The notes beneath the pieces were generated by a model, which was not told the DNA's origin, did not search any database, and saw only the letters and a list, made by a program, of their open reading frames with translations. A stretch of DNA of 64,000 nt from Dactylosporangium sucinum (GTDB lineage: Bacteria; Actinomycetota; Actinomycetes; Mycobacteriales; Micromonosporaceae): contig NZ_BMPI01000004.1 in assembly GCF_014647515.1 (NCBI RefSeq), forward strand, positions 165,683 to 229,682. The letters are read 5' to 3'. Below, in pieces: positions 8,937 through 15,864 of the stretch. The first letter of the stretch is position 1; each line of letters starts with the position of its first letter. A program made the translations under genes and the position numbers.

Positions 8937-9365
8937 GTGCCGCACGTCGAGCTGTCCATCTCAGATCCGCACCAGGTCCGCGCCGTCACGGCCGAGTCCA
9001 GCCTCGACCGCTGGGGCGACACGGTCAGCGAGGCCGCCGAGCCGAGCCTCGTCATCGACGAGCAAGCCGTCGTGGTCGCGGTGTCCGCGTCGTTCGAGGA
9101 CCTGCTCGGCCTGACCGAGTCCGCCGTCGACCGCCCGCTGCTCGACGGTGTGCTACGGCTGCTCGACTTCGCCGACGGCGGCGCGCTCGACCCGGCTGAG
9201 GTCGCCAAGATGCCGCCGCTGCTCGCCTTGTCGTCCGGGCGGCTCGCCCGCGGTCTCGTGCGGCTCCAGTGCGCCGGCGGGCCGCGCATGTTCGACGCCA
9301 TCGCGGCGCCGCTGCTCCAGGACGGGCAGGTCGTCGGATCGATCACCTTCTTCAGCGCAGTCTGA
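8937..9365 (+). CDS. Small PAS-like sensor domain protein
   Basis: 142 residues, GTG start with GAGGAGGCG upstream. The sequence AEPSLVIDEQAVVVAVSASF, then LLGLTESAVDRPLLDGVL, and the C-terminal FDAIAAPLLQDGQVVGSITFF follow the beta-alpha pattern of a PAS domain (input strand, helix, then a final beta hairpin). There is no output domain, so it would have to act through a partner. The assignment is by fold pattern only. Three tandem 15-bp repeats lie just upstream. Confidence 0.65.
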   Translation: MPHVELSISDPHQVRAVTAESSLDRWGDTVSEAAEPSLVIDEQAVVVAVSASFEDLLGLTESAVDRPLLDGVLRLLDFADGGALDPAEVAKMPPLLALSSGRLARGLVRLQCAGGPRMFDAIAAPLLQDGQVVGSITFFSAV

Positions 9366-9412
9366 AGCCGTGTCGTCGCTCACCGCTGCCACCGCGGTGC
9401 GCGTTCGCACCG

Positions 9413-9418
9413 TACGCT
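9413..9418 (+). promoter_or_regulatory. -10 TACGCT of leaderless ACT-domain gene
   Basis: TACGCT is followed by 7 nt and the ATG at 9426, with no ribosome site. Confidence 0.55.
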
Positions 9419-9425
9419 CCTTGTC

Positions 9426-9818
9426 ATGTTGGACCTCGCACTGTTGCCGGGTGACTACGCGATCTGCCGGCTGCCGGCCGCATCGCCGCTGCCGGCCGGC
9501 TTCATCGAGGCGGCGATGGGCCTGCCGGACGTCATCTCCGTGACCTGGACGCCGGACGAGGTCTCCATCCTCTGCCCGGCCGACCTGGCCCCTGACGGCG
9601 CCTCCGTCGAGGCGCCGTGGCGCTGCCTGCGCGTCGCCGGCCCGGTGCAGTTGGCGCTCACCGGCATCCTCGCGTCGATCGTCAGCCCGCTGGCCGACGC
9701 TCGGGTGAACATCTTCGCGTTCTCGACGTTCGACACCGACTACGTGGTCGTTCCCGCGGTGCGGCTGAGCGAGGCGCTGGCCGCCCTGACGGCCGCCGGA
9801 CACCGGGTCACGACCTGA
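9426..9818 (+). CDS. ACT domain-containing protein
   Basis: 130 residues. It begins LALLPGDYAICRLP and ends with an ACT-like half: RVAGPVQLALTGILASIVSPLADARVNIFAFSTFDTDYVVVP. That pattern (tandem CASTOR/ACT type, binding an amino acid at a dimer interface) is known from small actinobacterial and proteobacterial proteins. No enzyme domain is attached. Its neighbour two genes downstream is prephenate dehydratase, which carries its own ACT domain, so a role in amino-acid sensing is plausible but only inferred. Confidence 0.82.
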   Translation: MLDLALLPGDYAICRLPAASPLPAGFIEAAMGLPDVISVTWTPDEVSILCPADLAPDGASVEAPWRCLRVAGPVQLALTGILASIVSPLADARVNIFAFSTFDTDYVVVPAVRLSEALAALTAAGHRVTT

Positions 9819-9842
9819 CTGTCGGAGCCGTTCGGGCGCTCC

Positions 9843-9848
9843 TACGAT
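9843..9848 (+). promoter_or_regulatory. -10 TACGAT of leaderless lipoprotein gene
   Basis: TACGAT, then 6 nt, then the ATG at 9855. Confidence 0.5.
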
Positions 9849-9854
9849 GAGCGG

Positions 9855-10352
9855 ATGCGCCCCGCAGCCGCCGTGCTGTCCATCGCCGCTCTTGGATGCC
9901 TGATGGCCGGTTGCACCCGGCAGGACGACGATCCGATCATCCCTCCGGCGTCCGTCGCGCCGACCTCCGGCACCACCAGATCCCCCACACCACCGAGCAC
10001 GCCCCTCGTGCCGTCGCACCGCCCCTCCTCGGCCTCGCCCAGCCCCAGCGGCTTCTCGGAGGCCTACGTCGTGCAGTGCAACGGCCGGCCGTCCGGCGAA
10101 CAGGTCCTCGCGGCGGTACGGCGGGCGCGTCCCGAGCTGCCGACCGGGTCGGGCATGACCGTGAAGAACCAGCCGCTGTGCGCGGGCATCTGGCAGTACA
10201 CGGTGCTCACCGTCACCAACAGTGAACCCCTGCAGGTGATCACCAAGGGCTCCCCGTCGGCCCTGACCGTCGTCACCGCAGGCACCGACCCCTGCACGGT
10301 CGAGGTGCGGGCGACCGCACCACCCGCGCTGCTCAACGTGGCCTCCTGCTGA
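9855..10352 (+). CDS. Putative secreted lipoprotein, function unknown
   Basis: 165 residues. A short hydrophobic signal (AAVLSIAALGCLMAGC) ends in the lipobox LMAGC, with the acylated Cys near residue 20. A Pro/Ser/Thr-rich linker follows (about 30-60), then a compact C-terminal region with three cysteines (VQCNG, PLCAG, DPCTVEV) and a final SC, which could form disulfides outside the cell. I do not recognise the family. The next gene, pheA, starts 15 bp later from its own leaderless-type promoter. Confidence 0.7.
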   Translation: MRPAAAVLSIAALGCLMAGCTRQDDDPIIPPASVAPTSGTTRSPTPPSTPLVPSHRPSSASPSPSGFSEAYVVQCNGRPSGEQVLAAVRRARPELPTGSGMTVKNQPLCAGIWQYTVLTVTNSEPLQVITKGSPSALTVVTAGTDPCTVEVRATAPPALLNVASC

Positions 10353-10354
10353 AC

Positions 10355-10360
10355 TACGCT
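10355..10360 (+). promoter_or_regulatory. -10 TACGCT of leaderless pheA
   Basis: TACGCT, then GAGTTC, then the ATG at 10367; overlaps the end of the lipoprotein gene closely. Confidence 0.55.
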
Positions 10361-10366
10361 GAGTTC

Positions 10367-11311
10367 ATGCCTGGTGTGCCACCGACGCGGTTCGTCTACC
10401 TGGGGCCGGAAGGCACCTTCTCCGAGCAGGCGCTCAAGACCGTCCCCGCCGCCGACCGCGGCATCCTGACCCCGGCGCGCAGCGTGCCCGAGGCCCTCGA
10501 CGCATTGCGCTCCGGTGACGCGGATGCCGCTCTGGTACCGCTGGAGAATTCGATCGGCGGACAGGTCGGCGTCACGCTCGACGAGCTCGCCAGCGGGGAG
10601 CCGCTGGTCATCACCCGCGAGGTCGTGCTACCCGTCCAGTTCGTCCTGGCGGCGCGCGACGACCGGTCGCTGGAGTCGGTGCGGTCGGTCGCCGCCCACC
10701 CGCAGGCCGGCGCGCAGTGCCGCAAGTGGCTGCGCGCACACGCCCCGCAGGCCACGGTGGTCGACGTGCTGTCGAACGCGACCGCGGCGCTCGGCGCGTC
10801 CTCGGGCGAGTTCGACGCGGCCGTGTGTGCGGAGATCGGCGCCAGTCGCTACAAGCTGCACGTGCTGGCCAAGGACATCGCCGACAACCCGGACGCGATG
10901 ACCCGGTTCGCGCTCGTGGCCCGGCCCGGCCCGCCGCCCCCTCCGACGGGCGACGACCTGACGACGCTCGCGGTGTACATCTCCCACGACCGGGTCGGCG
11001 CGCTGCTGGCGGTGCTGACCGAACTGTCGGTGCGGGGCATCAACCTGACCCGGATCGAGTCGCGGCCGACGGGCGAGAAGCTCGGCCGCTACGTGTTCTT
11101 CCTCGACTGCGGCGGCCACGTCGCCGATGCCCAGATGGGCGAGGCGCTGCAGGGCCTGCGCCGCATCTGCGCCGACGTGCGCTTCCTCGGATCGTATCCG
11201 CGGGCCGCCCACGGCGACGCCCCGCCGCGCCCGGCGCCGGGCCTGGCCGACGTCGACTTCGCCGCCGCGGCGACGTGGCTCTCGAGGGTGCGGGCGGGCG
11301 ACCTGTCCTGA
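10367..11311 (+). CDS. pheA: Prephenate dehydratase
   Basis: 314 residues: a PDT catalytic domain (about 5-185) followed by an ACT domain (about 200-280). Signatures: VYLGPEGTFSEQAL, PLENSIGGQVGVTLDEL, and MTRFALVARP with the catalytic Thr-Arg-Phe. The ACT part has GALLAVLTELSVRGINLTRI followed by ESRPTGEKLGRYVFF, the phenylalanine-binding ESRP motif. It converts prephenate to phenylpyruvate in phenylalanine synthesis and is expected to be feedback-regulated by Phe. It is monofunctional (no chorismate mutase). Start set by the leaderless -10 at 10355. Confidence 0.96.
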   Translation: MPGVPPTRFVYLGPEGTFSEQALKTVPAADRGILTPARSVPEALDALRSGDADAALVPLENSIGGQVGVTLDELASGEPLVITREVVLPVQFVLAARDDRSLESVRSVAAHPQAGAQCRKWLRAHAPQATVVDVLSNATAALGASSGEFDAAVCAEIGASRYKLHVLAKDIADNPDAMTRFALVARPGPPPPPTGDDLTTLAVYISHDRVGALLAVLTELSVRGINLTRIESRPTGEKLGRYVFFLDCGGHVADAQMGEALQGLRRICADVRFLGSYPRAAHGDAPPRPAPGLADVDFAAAATWLSRVRAGDLS

Positions 11312-11367
11312 GTCACTGTTCGTGATCGGTTGATCACGGCGCTCGGGAAGTTGTCGGTGGGCGCTCG

Positions 11368-11373
11368 TATGGT
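11368..11373 (+). promoter_or_regulatory. -10 TATGGT before SANT-like gene
   Basis: TATGGT is followed by 7 nt and the ATG at 11381, supporting that start over the in-frame upstream TTG at 11330. Confidence 0.5.
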
Positions 11374-11380
11374 GCGGGGC

Positions 11381-12052
11381 ATGGGCGATTTCATGCTTTC
11401 CGCCGGCGAGGTGCACCGGCGGCTGACCATCGACGACCGCGAGTATCACCTGGTCGTCTTCGACGCGGGTGACGACTTCGTGGGGCTGCGGGTGGTCGGC
11501 TGGGAGGGTGGCGGCCGGTTGGCCGACATCGGGGGCGAGCTGCCGCTGGCCGACGTGCCCGAGGTGACCGGGCTGCTCGCCGCGGTGCTGGCCGGGTGTC
11601 GCGCCCAGCCACCCGACCCGCCGCCGTCCGGGCCTCCTTCCGCGCCTCCTTCCGCGCCCTCGGCCGGGACCTCGGAGCACGACTGGTGGGCGGTGCACCG
11701 GGCGGCCGCGCCCAATGCCGGCCGCCCGTGGGCCCCGCAGGATCTCGACCTGCTGGTGGCGCGGTTCAACGCGGGGGCGAGCGTCAAGGCGATGACGGAG
11801 GAGTTGGGGCGGACGGAGGGTGGCGTCCGGTCGCGGCTTCAGCTGCTGGGGCTGAGTCGTTCCGAGCCGTCGGCGGGCTCGGAGTCGCCGGGTGGCTCGG
11901 AGCCGCCGGGTGGCTCGGAGGAGGCGCCGGGTGGCCCGGAGGGGCGTCCGGGCGGTTTGGGGGAGCCTCCAGGCGGCGCAGGCCCACCGGGAGGCGACCC
12001 GGCAGTTCCGGCGACGCCCGAGGTGGAAGGGCCGATGCCGATGGCGGGCTGA
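11381..12052 (+). CDS. Hypothetical protein with Myb/SANT-like helix-turn-helix
   Basis: 223 residues. The N-terminal 75 residues (FMLSAGEVHRRL through VTGLLAAVL) are unrecognised. The centre has WAPQDLDLLVARFNAG then EELGRTEGGVRSRLQLLGL, a pattern seen in Myb/SANT-type DNA-binding helices. The last 60 residues are a low-complexity Gly/Pro/Ser/Glu tail. That tail overlaps an ORF on the other strand (11784-12347) whose N-terminal half also looks coding, so one or both ends may be mis-set. Function unknown, possibly DNA binding. Confidence 0.6.
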   Translation: MGDFMLSAGEVHRRLTIDDREYHLVVFDAGDDFVGLRVVGWEGGGRLADIGGELPLADVPEVTGLLAAVLAGCRAQPPDPPPSGPPSAPPSAPSAGTSEHDWWAVHRAAAPNAGRPWAPQDLDLLVARFNAGASVKAMTEELGRTEGGVRSRLQLLGLSRSEPSAGSESPGGSEPPGGSEEAPGGPEGRPGGLGEPPGGAGPPGGDPAVPATPEVEGPMPMAG

Positions 12053-12347
12053 TCCGGCGCGGTCCACCGTGGGGAAGCGGCGCCCGGGCCGTGAGAGCGT
12101 TGCCGGGTAGTGCGGCGCGCAGGGTGGCGCCTGGCACGCGCGTGGGCAGCCGGCCGTACGCGCGGAGGGTGCCCTCTGCCGCCCGCCGAAACGCGCACGG
12201 CGCGGGCTGGTCGCACGCGGCGCATCGCTGGCTGGCGGCGACCTCGACGTGGGTGGCGATGGCGCGGTTGGCGGCGGCGACGCGCTCGGCGGCCTGCGCC
12301 GAGTACTCCGCCATGTCCATCGCCGCCGGCTCACCGTGCTGCGTCAT
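11784..12347 (-). CDS. Hypothetical protein with CxxC...PC motif, overlapping opposite gene
   Basis: 187 residues from the ATG at 12347, with a GAGGGGGCG stretch upstream. The first 90 residues look protein-like: a helical stretch (DMAEYSAQAAERVAAANRAI), then RCAACDQPAPCAFRRAA with three cysteines, then YGRLPTRVPGAT. I have the impression of similar small cysteine-motif proteins in Micromonosporaceae but cannot name a family. The last 90 residues are Pro/Ala-rich and are the antisense of the Gly-rich tail of the plus-strand gene, so the true product may end earlier or the overlap may be real. Confidence 0.4.
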   Translation of the reverse strand: MTQHGEPAAMDMAEYSAQAAERVAAANRAIATHVEVAASQRCAACDQPAPCAFRRAAEGTLRAYGRLPTRVPGATLRAALPGNALTARAPLPHGGPRRISPPSASALPPRASPELPGRLPVGLRRLEAPPNRPDAPPGHPAPPPSHPAAPSHPATPSPPTARNDSAPAAEAATGRHPPSAPTPPSSP

Positions 12348-13013
12348 GCTTGGGCGCCCCCTCGTGCGCTTGTGGGAAGGGGGCGGGCGCCCGGCAGCGA
12401 CCAAGGCCAGCTAGGCGCGGCGAGCGCCCGCCCGTTCACCCGACCGCGCGGACCCCTCTGTTCGACGCACGGTCAGGGGCTCGGGCGCTGCGACGCTCGG
12501 TAACGAAGTACGCACGATCCTTCCAGTCCGCACGGCCATTTTGCAAGTGCAGCTAGCGGGTATGGACCGGCTGTCCGCTGTGTGCCGCGGCGGCGTGGAG
12601 ACGGCCCGCCCAAGCTCAGGGCGCATCGCTCTCCGCGCCGCGTGCAGCAGCGGTGCGGAGAGCCGTGGCCGGGCGTGACGCGCGTGAGAGCTGGCGGGCT
12701 TGTCGCGCCGGGACGCCCGAGCACCGCACAGCACCGCCGGTCCGACGCCGCGCGCTCCGGCGCAGGACACTCCGACCGCAGCCGAGGCCGCGTTCCTGAC
12801 GCCAGGTCCCGATGCGCTCCCCGCCGGCCCCGCTTGGTGCCACTGCGCGGCCCGCCGACTTCGCCCCGCCCATTTGGGAGCCCGTCTACTCGCCCCGCCG
12901 ACTTCGCCGCGCACCCGGCCGCGCCTATCTGTTGGCGGCCGCTGTGCCTGCCGTGGCGTCGGCTCGGGCCCCTTCCGGCGCCGACTCGCCGCGCCGGCTC
13001 AACCCTCGTCCGG
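12348..13013. other. Region of about 670 bp without a convincing gene
   Basis: Several ORFs are open here on both strands, but all are Arg/Pro/Ala-rich with no family likeness. A GGGCGCC-type hairpin lies at about 12353-12393. A minus-strand stretch near 12500-12550 reads NGRADWKDRAYFVTERR in one frame, which looks faintly protein-like but has no clear start and stops soon after. Confidence 0.5.
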
Positions 13014-13406
13014 TCAGGCCGCGCCGCGGCGGCGCAGGGTGGCCACCGCCGAGCCCGCCAGCGTCAACAGACACTCCGGGAGTTTGCCGTCCACCAGCGC
13101 GACCGTGAAGAGGGCCGTGCCGCTCGGGACGTCGTCGTTGATGTACGCGCTGACGAAGCGGGCCACCCAGCGCTTGTCGTAGTTGGCGTCGTCGATGTCG
13201 GGGAAGTCCAGGCGCCAGGGGCCGCGGGGGAGGTTCTCGCCCACCATCTCGCCCGCCAGGCGCCACGCCACATCGTATGCGGCGCCCATCCCGCGGCGGT
13301 CCACCACCGAGTCGAAGGTGTGGGCGACGGCGTCGCCGTCGCCCGCGAGCGCCGACTCCAGGACCAGTGCAGCGTCCTGATACGTCTCGTCTCCCGGGTC
13401 AGCCAC
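13014..13406 (-). CDS. Conserved-looking hypothetical protein
   Basis: 130 residues from a GTG at 13406, which is 6 nt from a minus-strand -10 TACGGT (an ORF extension to 13436 is less likely). The protein is mixed alpha/beta with an acidic N-terminal half: ETYQDAALVLESALAGDGDAVAH, then GAAYDVAWRLAGEMVG, RLDFPDIDDANYDKRWVARF and ALVDGKLPECLLTLAGSAVA. No membrane segment, no catalytic motif that I recognise. It lies tail-to-head with the thioesterase gene on the same strand, 115 bp downstream of it. Confidence 0.7.
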   Translation of the reverse strand: MADPGDETYQDAALVLESALAGDGDAVAHTFDSVVDRRGMGAAYDVAWRLAGEMVGENLPRGPWRLDFPDIDDANYDKRWVARFVSAYINDDVPSGTALFTVALVDGKLPECLLTLAGSAVATLRRRGAA

Positions 13407-13412
13407 GCCGCA

Positions 13413-13418
13413 ACCGTA
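13413..13418 (-). promoter_or_regulatory. -10 TACGGT, minus strand, leaderless type
   Basis: On the minus strand TACGGT, then TGCGGC, then the GTG at 13406. Confidence 0.5.
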
Positions 13419-13521
13419 TGTCGCGGCGTCAAGCATCGTCCGCTGAAACTCTGCGCCGAACCATGACGAATCGTGCGCCCGGCCGGTACGGACAAGCCGA
13501 ACCGCCGAGCGGGGCCGGGCG

Positions 13522-13932
13522 CTACGAGCGGCGCAGGGCGCAGGTCAGGCGAGCCGTGCACACCCGCTCGCCCGAGTCGTCCGTGATGACGATCTCGTAC
13601 GAGGCGATCAGCCCGCCCAGGCGCAGGGGGGTGGCGACGCCCGTCACGGTGCCGGTGCGGGCGGACTTGTGGTGGGTCGCATTGACCTCGATGCCGACCG
13701 CGATCCCGTTGAAGAGGCGGGCCGCGTGCAGGGCCGCGCCGATCGAGCCCAGCGTCTCGGCCAGGACCACCGACGCGCCGCCGTGCAGGAGACCATACGG
13801 CTGGGTGTTGCCGGCGACCGGCATCGTCCCGACCACGCGCTCGGGCGACGCCTCCACGAGCGTGATGCCCATCCGCTCCGGGAGGGTGCCCTCCATCGAC
13901 AAGTCACCGACCGTGATCTCAGCCTCCGTCAT
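13522..13932 (-). CDS. Hotdog-fold thioesterase (PaaI/MenI type)
   Basis: 136 residues, a single hotdog domain. The active-site region YGLLHGGASVVLAETLGSIG has the HGG turn and the helix Glu typical of the PaaI/YdiI/MenI group, followed by VGIEVNATHHKSARTG and the C-terminal ITDDSGERVCTARLTC. These enzymes hydrolyse acyl-CoA thioesters; the substrate could be phenylacetyl-type or DHNA-CoA but nothing nearby decides it. The ATG at 13932 sits 8 nt after a minus-strand TAACGT -10; the longer in-frame ORF to 14040 is rejected. Confidence 0.9.
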   Translation of the reverse strand: MTEAEITVGDLSMEGTLPERMGITLVEASPERVVGTMPVAGNTQPYGLLHGGASVVLAETLGSIGAALHAARLFNGIAVGIEVNATHHKSARTGTVTGVATPLRLGGLIASYEIVITDDSGERVCTARLTCALRRS

Positions 13933-13940
13933 GCGGAGCA

Positions 13941-13946
13941 ACGTTA
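13941..13946 (-). promoter_or_regulatory. -10 TAACGT of leaderless thioesterase gene
   Basis: Minus-strand TAACGT, then TGCTCCGC, then the ATG at 13932. Confidence 0.5.
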
Positions 13947-14042
13947 CCGGGTGGTACGGAAACGGCCCGGTACCTCCCCGCTTAAGTCCTGCGCCCGGCC
14001 GCGCTAAGGTGCGCACGGCACCTTTGGGGAGGAGAAACACTC

Positions 14043-15395
14043 ATGCGCGCACGGCACGCCAAAGCCATCGTAGGAGTGATCACGGCGATTGCCCTGCTGG
14101 GTGCAGCCACGGCCTGCAGTGACACTGCGCAGAGTGACGGCGACACCGCGACGAACCCACAGGACGTCCGGCTGTACGGCAGCGACGGCAACATGGCCAA
14201 CTCCTTTGGCGAGGCCCTCAAGGACTCGCCGGCAGTGCTCAACGGCATGAAGGGCACGACGCCGCTGACCCCGCTCAGTGACGACTTCAAGCGGCGGGTC
14301 AAGAGCATCGACGCGACCCTCACCGACTTCAACTACTCCGGCGAGTCGTATGACGCCGTCGTGGTCGCCGCGCTCGCCGCCGAGGCCGCCCGCAGCGTCG
14401 AGCCGGCCCAGATCGCCAAGCAGATCGTCGGCGTCACGACCGGTGACAACGTGTGCGAGACGATTGCCGCCTGCCTCGCCGCCGCCAAGCAGGGACGCGA
14501 CTTCAAGTATCGCGGCGTCTCGCTGCGCCGCAGCGGGTTCACCGAGGTCGGCGAGCCCAGCTCGGCGATGTACGGCGTGCTCAACTTCGGCCGGAACAAC
14601 ACCATCGACGACGCCAAGACCGAGTTCGTCGGCGCCGGCGACGAGAAGACCGAGCAGAAGACCCCGGCGCCGCCCGCCGGCAACGCCCCGAAGGGCAACA
14701 CGAAGCCGACGCTGAAGTACGGGCTGCTGCTGCCGAAGACCGGCGCGCTCGCCTTCCAGGGCCCGCCGATGTTCGCCGCCGCCAAGCTCGCGATCAAGGA
14801 GATCAACGAGGCCGGCGGCGTGCTCGGCCAGCAGGTCCAGTTCGTCGAGGGCGACGACGGCACCAACCCCGACGTGGCCAAGGCGACCGCCGAGCAGTTC
14901 ATCAACGCCGGGGTGCACGTCATCATCGGCGCCGGCGCGTCCGGCGTCAGCAAGGCGGTCATCCCGCGGATCGCGGCGGCCGGCAAGGTGATGATCTCGC
15001 CGTCGGCGACGTCGGACGAGCTCAGCAAGGTCGACGACAAGGGCATGTTCTTCCGGACCTCCCCGCCGGACGTGCTGCAGGCCAAGGCGATCGCCGACAT
15101 CATCATGCGCGACGGCCACACCAAGGTCGCCATCATCGCCCGCGACGACACCTACGGCAGCGGCCTCGCCGAGGGCGTCCGCGCCGACCTGGCCGCCGCC
15201 GGGATCAAGCCCAACAACCTCTTGGTCATGAAGTACGAGGCCAAGGACACGTACGACCCGAAGGCCGACGCGAAGCTGTTCGGCCCGCTCGCCGCGCAGA
15301 CCAAGACGTTCGGCGCCACCGGCATCCTGCTGGTCGGCTTCGACGAGTCGGCGCTCGCGATCAAGGCCCTCATCGCGGAGAAGGTGAAGGCCTGA
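14043..15395 (+). CDS. Branched-chain amino acid-type binding lipoprotein, apparently circularly permuted
   Basis: 450 residues, signal peptide with lipobox AATAC (Cys at about 25), GGGGAGGAG ribosome site. The mature protein has the parts of a Peripla_BP_6 fold in an unusual order. Residues of about 45-190 (RLYGSDGNMANSFGEAL, SYDAVVVAALAAEAA, YRGVSLRRSGFTEVGEPSSA) resemble what is normally the C-terminal third. A Lys/Pro-rich linker (about 205-220) follows, then the normal N-terminal start KYGLLLPKTGALAFQGP, INEAGGVLGQQV and so on, and the protein stops at GILLVGFDESALAIKAL, normally about two-thirds of the way along. No permease or ATPase gene is adjacent. Ligand unknown. Confidence 0.85.
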   Translation: MRARHAKAIVGVITAIALLGAATACSDTAQSDGDTATNPQDVRLYGSDGNMANSFGEALKDSPAVLNGMKGTTPLTPLSDDFKRRVKSIDATLTDFNYSGESYDAVVVAALAAEAARSVEPAQIAKQIVGVTTGDNVCETIAACLAAAKQGRDFKYRGVSLRRSGFTEVGEPSSAMYGVLNFGRNNTIDDAKTEFVGAGDEKTEQKTPAPPAGNAPKGNTKPTLKYGLLLPKTGALAFQGPPMFAAAKLAIKEINEAGGVLGQQVQFVEGDDGTNPDVAKATAEQFINAGVHVIIGAGASGVSKAVIPRIAAAGKVMISPSATSDELSKVDDKGMFFRTSPPDVLQAKAIADIIMRDGHTKVAIIARDDTYGSGLAEGVRADLAAAGIKPNNLLVMKYEAKDTYDPKADAKLFGPLAAQTKTFGATGILLVGFDESALAIKALIAEKVKA

Positions 15396-15557
15396 CCGCC
15401 CAGGGCGACGGCCGCGGAACGAAGCGGGCGAGGGCCTGACAACCGAAACGGCGAAGGTCCGAGAGCCGACAGGGTGACGGCCCAAGACTCGCGCGGAGCC
15501 GACCGTGGGCCTACGGTGAACCAGATTGCCCCCCAGTGAGGTGAGAGGAACCACCGC

Positions 15558-15800
15558 ATGAGCGAGAACGAGACCGTCGAGACGCGCGGCGAAGACCGCG
15601 TCGAGCTGCTCGTCGGCGACACCAACAACGACGGCCAGCCCGACCTCTGGGCGGTCGACACCGACGGGGACGGCAAGGCTGACCTGTTCCAGTTCGACAC
15701 CAACGGCGACGGCAAGGTCGACATCACGATGAGCGACCTCGACCAGGACGGCACGCCGGAAGAGGTCGTGGACGGCGACGGCGGCCTGCCCCCGGCCTGA
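15558..15800 (+). CDS. Small acidic protein with four DxDxDG calcium-type loops
   Basis: 80 residues, GTGAGAGGA ribosome site before the ATG. After a 20-residue N terminus the protein is almost entirely loops of the form DTNNDGQPD, DTDGDGKAD, DTNGDGKVD and DLDQDGTPE, spaced about 12-14 residues apart. This is the EF-hand/dockerin/thrombospondin-3 type calcium-coordinating sequence. No signal peptide is visible, so it would be cytoplasmic unless exported another way. A calcium-binding or buffering role is an inference. The high acidity and repeat make it unlikely to be a random ORF. Confidence 0.8.
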   Translation: MSENETVETRGEDRVELLVGDTNNDGQPDLWAVDTDGDGKADLFQFDTNGDGKVDITMSDLDQDGTPEEVVDGDGGLPPA

Positions 15801-15840
15801 CAAGAGCCGCAAACAAAGGCCTGACAAGAGCCGCAAACAA
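15794..15840 (+). repeat. Tandem 24-bp direct repeat after the calcium-loop gene
   Basis: Two copies of GGCCTGACAAGAGCCGCAAA(CAA) at 15794-15816 and 15818-15840; the first copy includes the stop codon of the preceding gene. Confidence 0.85.
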
Positions 15841-15864
15841 GCGAAGCAGCGCGGACGAGACCGA

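Noticed and set aside
12411..12914. 167-residue minus-strand ORF
   Set aside because: Arg/Ala/Pro-rich with no motif and no convincing start or promoter.
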